Shown: positions 11,101 through 23,100 of the stretch, one piece after another
Numbering within the stretch: position 1 is the first letter of the stretch
Layout of the letters: every line of letters begins with the position of its first letter
Assembly: GCA_013396915.1 (NCBI GenBank)
Contig: VWZL01002848.1
Location: 62,001-126,000 of the forward strand
Length of the DNA stretch: 64,000 bases
Origin: Stercorarius parasiticus
Lineage: Eukaryota; Chordata; Aves; Charadriiformes; Stercorariidae
Reading direction: 5' to 3'
Notes under the pieces: generated by a model
Databases searched by the model: none
What the model saw: the letters and a program-made list of their open reading frames with translations, nothing else
What the model was told of the DNA's origin: nothing
Translations under genes and position numbers: made by a program

Positions 11101-14100
11101 CTGACAATTGAAAAATAAATTTTTACATAGAAAATTAATATAGAAGTAACTGAGATAATAAGGCTACTCTTCAAATTAAAAATGTTCACGGACTTTTTTT
11201 TTTGTTTCCTAGAGGTCTGAATAGATAGATTTCTTGGTAATGTGAAGTAAAGGAAATTATTTTTTTGAAGCTTTAGAGTCTGAAGGCCACTGCTAAAAGG
11301 AAATACATGTTTTGAGCTAAACAAGTAAACAAAAATGTGTGCATATTCACATAAGCTATTTTAAATCACAATCCAGTATATGCAGATTCACATGAAGTAT
11401 GGTTATGTATTTTTCTTCTTTGTTCATTTATTTTGTCTTTTAGTTCATCTAGATCACTTTAGATTTGTTTATTTCCTCTCTGAAATGTATAGGGAATGTA
11501 ATTTTGTGGAATTTATCATAAGTTAACTACTGCCCTGTCAGTACCGGAGCTGTCAGTGGCACAGGGAGGAATTTTTCGTAAGTTTAATCATGCTGGGTTT
11601 CTGCTGACTAGCATTGTGCACTGATCAATCATAACTTTATACATGTGTGGGATTTAGGTTAAATTTAATTGACTACTAAAAGATATGTATTTAACACCTC
11701 ATTTTGCCATTAGCTGTAGTAATCCAATTAAGTGCAAATTGGAATAGGTCTCTATTTAAGCACAGAGGAGACAGTAAATGAGCAGACGTAGTTTTCAAGT
11801 TTGCAGACTTTGGTTATTTAGTATAAAGTTGCAAGTGGAAGGCCTACCTTTTTATTTTTTTGGAGTGATAGTCCACAGATACATTCAGATTATGGATATT
11901 CATATGGCCTGCCACTTGAGACCAGAAACACGTTTATTAGGGGTCATCCTCACCTTCCTGCTCAGTGGGTATGTAAGGTGGATAATTCTTGTGTCATTTC
12001 ATTTTCACTCAAATGCCCAATTGCTGCTATGAATTTTCATTTGGAGAAGCTGTGCTTCTCTTTAGCTTTGATGATATCTCCCATGGCTGTTTTACACCCT
12101 GGGTGTACCCCTGCTTTGAGGTTGAATTTCATCTTCTGACACACGTGCAGGGTTTCATTAATGTGATGGAGAAGGTCTTGCTCCCCACGAGTGCTCCACG
12201 TGGCGCTCTTTAAAACCTGATGGTGAGCTTGGACTACAGAAGATTTCTCTTTAAGAAGGCAGGGAAAGCTTTCTCTGTGTGGGATCCAGTGGGTGTCATT
12301 GGCTGGAAGGCACTCAGCTAAATCTGGCTGCTTTGTCTTTGCTCTACCGTTGGCCATCAACCTAAGAAAGCCATCCCAAGAAAGTCTCTTTGTCTCTCCC
12401 TTCCAGACTGGTAAAGTCAAGTCCTCTTACATCCTTGTGGTTACCACAGAGGCTTCTGATTTGGTCATCCCCAGAACCAGTTCAGCCACCGAAGGCCAAT
12501 ATGAAGCGCTGTAAGCATTTGTTTTCTTCTTTATCTGTTGCAGCAGTTCTCTGCCTACCACAGCAGTCTGGGTCCAAGGTACATCAGCTCCAACACCACT
12601 GTCATTGCATTCTTTAGGACTAGTGGAACTAACTTGGTTATCTCCATACTTGGCACCAGAGATGCTAAGACTGCCACCTAAATCTCTGCCTCAGCTTCTG
12701 AAACTGTTCAGGGAACTAAAGTTGTTGACAAACTCCAGCAACACCAAGATTTGCCACAAAGTGGATGGCAGATCCCCAAAAGAACCATCTCGTGGCATAC
12801 TCTGCATTGCCCGCCGATCCTGGGGTCTCTCTGGCTGTTAGCAGTACTATTCTGGACTCAACTACATCATTGCAGATAGCTGCTTCATGCCACATCACAG
12901 CCAAAAGGATCAATGATAGATCAGATGGAAGGTGGATTTCCTCATTCTACTTCTCAGTCATGGCAATTGGTGTGTCCTCAGAGTATAAGGTGGTTTGGGA
13001 TGGTCTGGGGACACGCATGTGTTCCTCAGCCTCATTGCCGTTTAGACATGCAAACTGTCATAGTTGTTCGTCAGGTATGAATTCATCCCTCTGAATAAGC
13101 TGCTGTTCTTGATTGAATTTCTACTCAAGTTTTGACTTTCTGCAGTGTCGTGGTTTAACCCCAGCTGGCAACTGAGCCCCACGCAGCCGCTCACTCGCTC
13201 TCCCACAGTGGGATGGTGAAGAGAATTGGAAGGCTAAAAGTAAGAAAAATTGTGGATTGAGATAAAGACCGTTTCATAAGTAAAGCAAAAGCCACACATG
13301 CAAGCAAAGCAAAATAAGGAACTGCTTCACCACTTCCCACTGGCCGGCAGGCGTTCAGACATCTCCAGGAAAGCAGGGCTTTCAATTACTTGAGATAAGG
13401 CATAACGGTTACTTGGGAAGACAAAATGCCATCACTCCAAATGTTCTCCCTTCCTCCTTCTTCCCCCAGCTTTTTATTGCTGAGCATGACGTCATACGGC
13501 ATGGAATATCCCTTTGGTCAGTTCGGGTCAGCTGTCCCAGCCGTGTCTCCTCCCAATTCCTTGTGCACCCCCAGCCTGCTCACTGGTGGGGTGGGGCAAG
13601 GAGCAGAATAGGCCTTGACTGTGTGTAAGCACTGCTCAGCAATAGGTAAAACATCCCTGTGTTATCAGCACTGTTTTCAGCACAAATCCAAAACGTGGGC
13701 CCATTCTAGCTATTATTAAGAAAATTGACTCTGTCCCAGCCAAAACCAGCACATGCAGGAGAGGGGGAGATGCCTAGACCGCCTGTACCTATTTCTTCAA
13801 TAGGTAAAATTTTAAATAGTTTACTGTTTGTCTCTGCAACCTGTATGCAATATAACAAATCCATCCTGAACTCAGACTTCTAGTTCCTCTAACGGTACAC
13901 AGGCATCTGCCAGTCTCCTTGCCTGATCTCTTCTCAGGGCTGGCAGGTCCCTCTCTGTCTAGCTTCAAGGAGAAGCCTGTTTTCAACCTATCTTAGCAGG
14001 GACCAGAGGCTTTTTATTATCCTGCTGCCTCAACAATTGCAGCTGACTTTACTCAGACAAAGCACGGGAAGATTTACCTGTTCTACACCACCTTTCCTTC

Positions 14101-17100
14101 AAGGTCTACACTCCATAGCATAGACCGGGATCCATGTTCTGGTGGCTCTCTTTCTTACAGCATTCCTGGTCTCACCCCTAGAAAAGACAGTGTCGTAAAT
14201 CACAGAAAGGAATAAGCTGTCAATTAAGTTTCAGATCAGTGTGTTATGTTGATCACCTCCAATTCTGGTAGAGTGAGTACTCATTTTGGAGTACCCGCTT
14301 GAGCTAAAGGGATCAGGTATGTCCTTAAGCTGTGTTAAGGTCTATTAAGCACCTGTTTGAGTCTGTCATTTGCCTATCAACCAAGTTGCTGTACTTTCTC
14401 ACTCCATTATTTTCACATTTCTAAAAGAGCATTTTCAGTTTCTTGCCTGCTGCTGGAGATGCTGCATGTTGAATTTGAAGACTATGCTATCTGTTCTTCT
14501 CCGTCCTCTGTTTCAGATCCTCAGCATAGCTGTTCACTTCTTAGTCTGTGAAGGTGGATTTCTAGGTTGCTCCCACTTCTTCCAGAAGTCCAAGCTGTTG
14601 TGACAGATAGAGTTCCCTTCCAGAGGTACCACAAGTTTCTCCCTAAGACAGCGTCAGAATTTCAGCCAGATCAGTTCTCTTTCCATAGTCTCATGCTTCG
14701 CTCATAGTAATGTCCTCTTCGTTTGCATCCTTAGGTACAGAAACATTGTTGGCAGGTCCAAGAGTTTTGTCTGACTTGATCAATGGTTGTTTAAATGGCG
14801 GGGAGCTCTGTCAGTATTTGCTGGGAAACCACCAAGACACAACCATTCAAAGCCCCAGGTTGGACTCTGGCAAGGTCCAAGCAACTTCTGTGGTGCTGCT
14901 CAAAAATACCTTTGTTTCCAGCCTCTGTCATGGGGCTACATAAAGTCTGCACTTTCAGCGGTTGCTAATCTGTCGCTGAAGCCGTACGGTTGACACGGCA
15001 TTTGGTGGAGTGGCTCTGAAGTCACTGTTTTTGCACGCAGGACTGAGACTGTCCGTTCGCTGGTTTACGTCCACATATAACTGCGCAGAACCACCCATCG
15101 TGTGAATATACATTTGAGCTATTGTGTAAAGAAAGAGGAAAGAAAGGAGAGATTACATTCCAGCAGCAAATATTCTCCGAGATGCACAATCCACATGCAC
15201 ATATGTTTCCCTCCCACACTTGCAGTCCCTTCAAAGTAGCGTGTTGGCATGGACGAGAGGCAACTGAAATTAAATGCCCTTTACCTTGTTTGCCCATCTG
15301 CTGTTTTTTTAACCGGAATGTTATTTTCCTAGTAAATTGAACGGCACTGAGATTTAGGTGAGGAAGTTTGTCATTATAAATGGAAGCATGAGACATTAGT
15401 TCAAAAATGTGGATTCTGCTGCAGATTCGTGGTAGACATATTTTGTCTCTTCTGAGTTCTTCCGAACCTTCCCTACCTTATCTTCCCTTCTGTTAAATGA
15501 ATGCATGTTATAGACAAAATTATAGAGGGAGTTTCAAATAGCTTATTATAAATACACCAGCATTCTCCCTAGGTAAACAAAATGTTGCCTATGTCTTACC
15601 CTAAAGATTGATGCCCTGTTAATGTTGCCACGTCCCAGCGTAAAGCCGGCTCTCATCGGCCCACCATCTGGCCTCAAAGGAGCGGCCAGGTCCTTTCCCT
15701 CCTCTCCCCTCCCCGCAGGCACTCCCGATCCCGCTTCCTGCCACCACACCTCTCCCTGCCAAAAAGCAGGTGGGAGCCCTGCATGCTGGTGATGTACCCT
15801 GCTCCCCAGGTCTCGGCTGTGGGCAATACTCTGTTCTTTCCTTCAAGGGAAATAGGAAATCGGATGAGAAGGGGAGAGATCATACAAAAAATCTGGAAAC
15901 GTGGTGCTAAACAATTTAAGCATTTTGATTTACCGGCTTAGAGTGACCTCATCCTCCACAGATGTTTCCCTGAATTTTTCCTGTAGGTTTGCAAGCATGT
16001 GAGCTTTCTGGATTGTTTGCTGCTGTGGTACCCACGTACTGTCATTAGTCCAAAACATTTTCTTTCCATTTTGTTATTTGTAGGAAACTCTGCCTTACTT
16101 TTTGGGCAAGACTTGTAACCAAGATCCAAAGTTTCGGTTGATTCTTTTCATCTTTCCGTCCTTATCTTCAGCAACCATATGGGCTAGAAATGCAGTCGCT
16201 CTAAATGGAAGTATATAATCTTCAAAAGTAGCAAGTTACAGTAGTGTCCTGTTTGCTACTTAATGCCGGTGAGAGGATTAGCTTGCCTTTTTATATTTCT
16301 GTTGACTTACACCAGAGCTACCTACCTTTTACTTTCCAAATGTTCAAAAATACAAGCTAGCAGTGGTATCTCATGCAATTCAGTTGTGCATTTTCTTGAT
16401 GTCTGATTTCATAAAGTGTTTGTATCTGCATGAAAATATGTCAATACATGCGTCTGAGCGGTAATTTATTTAAATTGTTCTGTGTACGTCAAACTATAAG
16501 GCTTTAAATCAAGACTGAATTATCTTCCTAAAATATTTACAGCAGCTCAGGCAGTCGTGATTGGCTTAATGCAGGAACTGTTCGTGTCTGTAGCTCATGT
16601 CACTCAAGATCTCGCATTTTCACGAAGTCCCGTCTCTGGTGTTTTCACACTGAGGAAACATTGCATGCTGCTAATAACAACGACGACGACTTGAAAGGTT
16701 CTTTCTGTCTTCAGGCACATTCAGTGCAGGTTTTTGTGCCCACGAAGGACAGTGAGAAAACTCTCCTGGCTTCTGTGGGAGCAGGAGTAGTCTCTGGTAT
16801 CATTTAACCTCACTTTTCATTGCTTTTGTCTTCAATAGTTAAGTAGATTTCCGTGTCCTCATTTTACCAGTGGGGGCAAACTGATAAGAATGGAGATGTT
16901 TACATGTTCTTTGCTCTGAGAAACAACGTTAGAATATGGGAAGTTTTCTGGCTCCTGTAAACCTCCTGGGTTGTGAGTCAGTGTCTCTATCTGTTATTTC
17001 TATTTTCATTTTCTTTGGTTAGTACATTTAGTTTAGACTACTAGCAGCTGAAATCTGCTTGGTAAATCCACTGCTGGTGCTAGACACAGCAAGAACTGGT

Positions 17101-20100
17101 ATTGTTTTGACAGGCAGACAAACAGATCTACAGTTTTAAATTGAACATTTCATCGTTTGGAGCTATTACGAGAACTTGGTTAAAGCATTAATGGGATGTT
17201 AAAGTAATAGTATTTTGACTTTTTCTGACAAGTATAGCAAGTTTTTTGAGTGACAGTTCAGCAAAAGAGATTACAACCTGCAAGTATCATTTTCCAAGGG
17301 ACATTATACAAAGTAACTTTGTAAAACAATTGTTGAAAAAGCTGCTTCCTGATAGTAAACGTAAAGTGGCTATTCCAAATCACGGTACAGTGCGTTGTGG
17401 CTGTTTTTAGATGCAGTAACATTTTGAGCTTGACCATGCTTGAATAGAAGGATTTCTTGCAAGTTTCTAAAATCTGAGGCCAGAACAAGCTTATTTTTGT
17501 GGCAGGAGGATGCTGAGCTAACGAATTAGCTAACTCGAGAGGCATACCTACGCGCGTGTAGTAAATGCAATAGGTTGCTAATTTTAGCTGATGTAAACTG
17601 GGACCAAGCCAGTTGTGGAAATGCAAGATTTTTCACTTGTTCGCTTCCTTGTAGTCTGCCTTGCTTATGAGTAACGAGTGGGGTTTTTTTAACACTTTCC
17701 AGGTAGTCCTTTAGCTCCTTTGGCCTCCTTCTGAAGGGAAAATATAATATATAAATGAATGGTGAGTTAGGTACAGTGTACCACTCTCTGGCAGTTATAT
17801 GCTACTGGCTGCCCTGGATGGAGTCTTTCACGGGAATCTCCTGAGGAGGTGCCCGGGTGCGTGTGTGGGAGGGAGAAAAGAGAGACCGTGCGCATCTCTG
17901 GAACAGGACAAGCGGGGCTGGGGAAAGAAAAGAGCTCGGAGTAGCTCAGAGGCCTCGGCATTGAGGACCTCCCACTGATGCCGAAGCCAACCTGCCCTGG
18001 GGGAGATCACCTTTCCCACCTCTAGCATGCCAGACCGAGCTTCCACAGTTAGGACACTCCTCCTGTCTAGATTTCCATCAAATCAACTTCTGCTTTTGTC
18101 GTGTTCGCAGCGCCGTTTAGTCCTCAGAGAAAGGCCTGCTATGTAAGACTTTTCCTACTCGCCTTGCCAGAGCTCCTGTTCCTTTCTCTGTTTTTAAACA
18201 GTATGGTTGTTAGGTCTGAGCTCTTTGCTGCTCTTTGTTCCTCTTCGCTTGCTACAGGCAGTATGGAAATTGTTCCATTTGATCCCTGCTTTTCAAATGG
18301 AAGATTATATTAAAGAAATGCAGAGAATATGACTAAGGAGCTTGTTCTGTTTGAACATTGTTATGTGCAAAGAGAGTTTAGTTAACATCTTGTTCCTTTC
18401 ATTTCTGTTTTTTCCCCTCAGACTCATGTTTGGGGATTTTATATTCAGTATCTCATCCGACCAGATAGCAGTTGCTCGTCGCTGATAACCCTTAAACTGG
18501 TTGCTGTTTCATGAGCTATTCTATAATTCTATTTTAATGGCCTTTCTTCGTCTGTGTGTAAGGGATAGAAGTTGTTATAATGATTTATTAGCCGAATCCT
18601 AACTTCCCAGTAATGAGCGGTAATCCTTAACTTGCAAACAGATAATTCAGTCGTGAAACTGTTCACAACTGCCTGACATTCTAGGAAGATTTCCAAATGT
18701 CCCTGAGGTATTTTAGTTAATTTCTAGCAACATACTTTCTCTACCTGGTTATATTTAAATGGCTTTATTCTTACATGGATAACTGGGTGGAACTGATTTC
18801 TGATTAGGCTGTGACTGGGAGCTCGTTAATTTGCCCTTGGGGAGGCATCCTGGCTTTTTTCATGTCTTTAGAGTGTCCAGCAAGGAAGAACTTCTCAGGC
18901 TAGCATTGCTGGTGATGTTAGTTTTCGTAACGCTGTCTCTCCACCTACTCATAGTCAACATGCTTTATCTTAACAGCACTTAAGTGGTGATTACTTTTCT
19001 TAGTTTAATATTAAAGCTTCTGTGTAGATTAGGAATATAGAGTTGTTAAATGGCTGTAATGCAAAGCCCAACTTCATAGGGCTACTTAATACAGCAAATA
19101 TTTTTAATTTTTTTCAGCATGTTTAAAATACTGTAGTACGTTCCCGTGCTCAATGTTCGTAGGTTGACATTTTGTGTGCGTAGTTAGGCGTTAACCATAG
19201 GTTGTGTGGTCGGTGTTTGCTGTTCTTGTGTTACCTTTTCTCTGTCTTTCAATGGAGTGCTGTGAAACTTTTCAGTGGTTCACCCTCTGCTGGTTTCTTA
19301 CACACATAATGGTGGGAAATCTCAATCAGTATTAAATGTCATGTTTCATTTAACGTGCTTCGTGCTGGGCAGGAAATTAACTCTTTTTGGGGAAAAAAAT
19401 AATCCGTGTCACCTTGGTCAGAGATTTTCAGATGTGCTGAAATGTTGCATTTGATTCCTGTTCACACGTGGATGTTGGCATTTCTCTGCTGAGACTCCAG
19501 TGTTACCTCAGCAGTCCAATGTTTATTGCTGTTCAATCGTCATGGTCTTCCTCATCAAGCATACTGGTTTTATGGCTAAAAATCTGCTGGTTGTTACTTT
19601 CTTCACTCAAGCCAAGAAGCTGAATGCACAAAACAAGACCAAACTCTTTTAAAGAAGATCTTTCTTGATCTCGTTAGCGTAGGGTAGTCGTGTCCTTACA
19701 CTCCATCAGAAGTCTCGCCATCGAGGTTGTCTCAATGTGAGTAGCCACGACTTGAAAAGAAGCCGTCAGAAAGACAGCCTCAGACTGCAACGTGTCATTT
19801 ACTCTTTACCTATCCCAAGGCCAGACGAGAGTTGGCAGGCTCTCACGTCTGGCATGAAACTGTATCACAGGGGAGCTCCCTGATAACGCCAAGCTGCGTG
19901 CCTCGGGGCGAAGGTGTCTCGCTTACCTTATGCTAAAGTGTTACTGCACAATTCATAAAGCTAATCCACTCTGCCCTCGCTAATGGTGCCGCACTATTTC
20001 ATGAAGTGCGTGAGGAGTAGCCCACAATGCGTCTTTCTCGGTGGCTGCACCTTTAAACCTATCATTCGCTTTATTTCACTTACTAGGTTGTATGTATTCG

Positions 20101-23100
20101 TGATTCTCCGGGAAGAAGCTTTTATGTTTTGAATTAATGAGTGCAATATTTCTGTATCTATTTACCCTAGCTTCCGTCAGTCCAGAGAGTTATTCTGCCC
20201 TTTCAACTTTAGAGTATCTTTGCAACTCAAAGACTGGTGAGAGAGGTGCCAAGATGTGGGGTCTGAGTAGCCTCTTCCAAACTCCCGCCCCAGGTCTTGT
20301 CTCTCTCAGGCTAGTTTGAAATACAGGCAGGCCTATTATTTCAGGAAAACGTTACTCAAAGGCAAGAAATACTTCTTCCTTTTCCCAGTGTTACTTTCAA
20401 AGTGACGATTCAGCCCTGGTAATATAGAATTAGTGGAAACAGTGGATTGTATAGTTTAAACATTACTTTTTGTACTAAACTTGATGAAACAATTTTTGCC
20501 TGTTCTTAATTATTACTTACTTTCAGTAGCCAACAATATGGGTATCCCTTAGAACTTATTTTTGTGAAAACCTATCAATTGCATACGAATAGACTTAGAT
20601 ATAAAGCACTGCTGGCCACATCTGTAGCTGCTAAAGCATCAGGTGGAACAAAGTGGATGTTTTTGGATTGCATTGCTTTTGTTGAGGTGCCTGTTAGTTT
20701 TGCCATCACTGAGATGAAGCGTGAGCAGAATTTACTGATGTGATTTGTTTGATGGTGGAAGTTGGGAATGGGAAAAGGAATTAAGCAACAAGAAAACTGG
20801 AAAACAGGATTCCTGGGGGATGCTATTCTCCATGTAGACAGAGAGTGTATCATTGGTATGTATTCTGATCCAGATGGCTTATTCAGACGAAGACCTATGG
20901 AAGCACGCAAACAGTGTATTGGGTATAAATGTGAGCAAAAGCGCTTTGCAGACCTTCAGCTTTATGTATTCCAATCTCATAACAATGGAAATTGATGAAA
21001 ACTGTGATAAAATGACTATGATGGAATGGCTTCTAATATAAAGTGACTAAATTTGGGAACAAGGGGAGAGCAGTGGATGTCATTTTTTATCCTGACTTTA
21101 ACAAGGCTTTTGGCACTGTCTCCCGCTATATTCTTGTATCCGAGTTAGGGTGTTAAGGTCTAGATAGGTGGACAACCAGAGGAGTAATAAGTCTGGTTTC
21201 AACAGGTACAAATGCAAATCCCTGCACCTGGGAAGGAGTAGACCCTGCAGTGAGACCGGCTGGGGACTTACTGACCAGAGAGCAGCTCTGTGGAAAGGCC
21301 CATGGTGGTGCGGTGGGCAGCGAGCTGGGCATGAGCCAGCAGCATGGCTGGCAGCAAGGGAGGCCACATCCTGGGCTGTATGAATGAAAGTATGACCAAG
21401 AGATGAAGGGAAGGGATTATCTTCCCCTACTCAGCAATCCTTAGATGACATTTAGATACCGTATCCAGCTTTGGGCCCTCCAGTGGAGGAGGAACATCAG
21501 AAACGTGGAGTGAGTTCAGCTTTGGGACGCCACAGCCGTCAGGGCTGGAGCACTTGGCCTGTGAGGAGAAGTTGAGGGACTGGGACTTATTCAGCCTTGA
21601 GAAGAGCTGGTTTTTGGGAGGGTTATCATGAAGATGGAGTCAGACTCTTCACAGGGGAGCATGGTGGGAGGATGAGAGGCAATAGGAATAAGCTGAAACA
21701 AGAGAGGCACAGACTGACTTGTTCTCCATGAGGACAGTCAAGCAGTGGAAGATGTTGCTTACAGAGGCTGTGTAGACTCTCTCCTTGGGGGTTTCCAAGA
21801 CCCAACTGGACAAAGCCCTAAGGACCCTGATCTGATCCCATAGCTGGCCCTGATTTGGGCAGGAGGCTGGACTAGAGATTTGCTGAGGGTTCTTCCCACC
21901 TGAATTATCTTGTGATGTATGTTATGAAATACTAATTTTTAAATTTGGGAAACTTACTTAGTGGTAGAGGTACTAGGTATAATTTCTTGGTGTATATATC
22001 AATATACATTTTCTCTACAATTACCTTTAATATATGAACGTGAGATACAGTGATTTTATGGGCTTGCCAGGCTGTGATGGTAGAGAGCATTAAAATTTAA
22101 TTTGACTCTACAAAAATGTGTGCTGTCATTGAGGTTAATGGCACTATTCAAATGAGTGCTGGTACCACATATTAACACAGGCGCACCTTTCCTGGAGCTT
22201 GTTAGTAGGACTTTTGCTATTTTGGTTAATAATGAGAAATTATGCTAATACAATAGTCTTTCCAGTACAAAAACCTGGTGTGAAATGACCCTTAAAAGAG
22301 GATTGGGGAACCTCTCTCTTGCTGACAGCCCATACAATGCCTTTGGTGGGTCACATATCAACGCAGAGCTTAGCGTTGTCTGTTAAAAACACCAAGAAAA
22401 ATAATCATGTGTTTACAGGCAGTATGAAAACATGAAACCATACTTACCTTATCCGTGCCTTATGGAATGATCCGGTATTTGCTGATATGAACAAAAGGAA
22501 CAGACACTGACAAAGGTGAACACTTGATCCAATCCCTATCAGACTGCTTTAGCCTTTGAATGTCAAAACTCCCGACACACCCTTTTTTAATGAATTAATG
22601 TCACATTGTGCTTGATGTACAGATCGAGTGGTTTTTAAGGATATGTTTGGACTGGTGTTCTCAGCAATAAAAGCTCTTAAGCATAGATTAAGCCTGCTGA
22701 CAGGTTTTCAAATATCACTGCTGACTTGGAGTGCCATTAAGTTCTTAGACTTGCCTCCTGACCTCTGAAAGAGGGAGTGACCACCATGTGGCCAACTTAA
22801 GAAGTCTGAAGTTAGGCACCTGAAATAAGGCCGTTAAAATTGTTGGTGACTGACTTTCAAATCAGTCACCAACCATCAGTAAGCACTATTTGTGCTTAAA
22901 ATTAAGCACGGCGCTTGAGTTAATCTTGTTCAAATCTTTCTGTTGACTTGTTGACTGCGAGCATTTTCATAGTTGTATGTGTGGTTTATGTAATCAAGGG
23001 TGGTTTTTTATTGGTTTTGGTTTTGTTTTTTTTTATTTACAGCTGTACTTAGCATGTAGGAGGCAGTATGCAGCTAAAGAGCTAATTTAATAAAAAATGA

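Noticed and set aside
12037..12420. 127-codon minus-strand ORF as an intact gene
   Set aside because: It is surrounded by stops in all continuations, has no recognised domain and lies in a decayed tract. It is kept only as part of a possible fossil.
20575..21040. Overlapping ORFs on both strands before the CR1 at 21040
   Set aside because: Protein-like in places, but no recognisable family and broken frames. It may be 5' CR1 or another old repeat, but cannot be supported.
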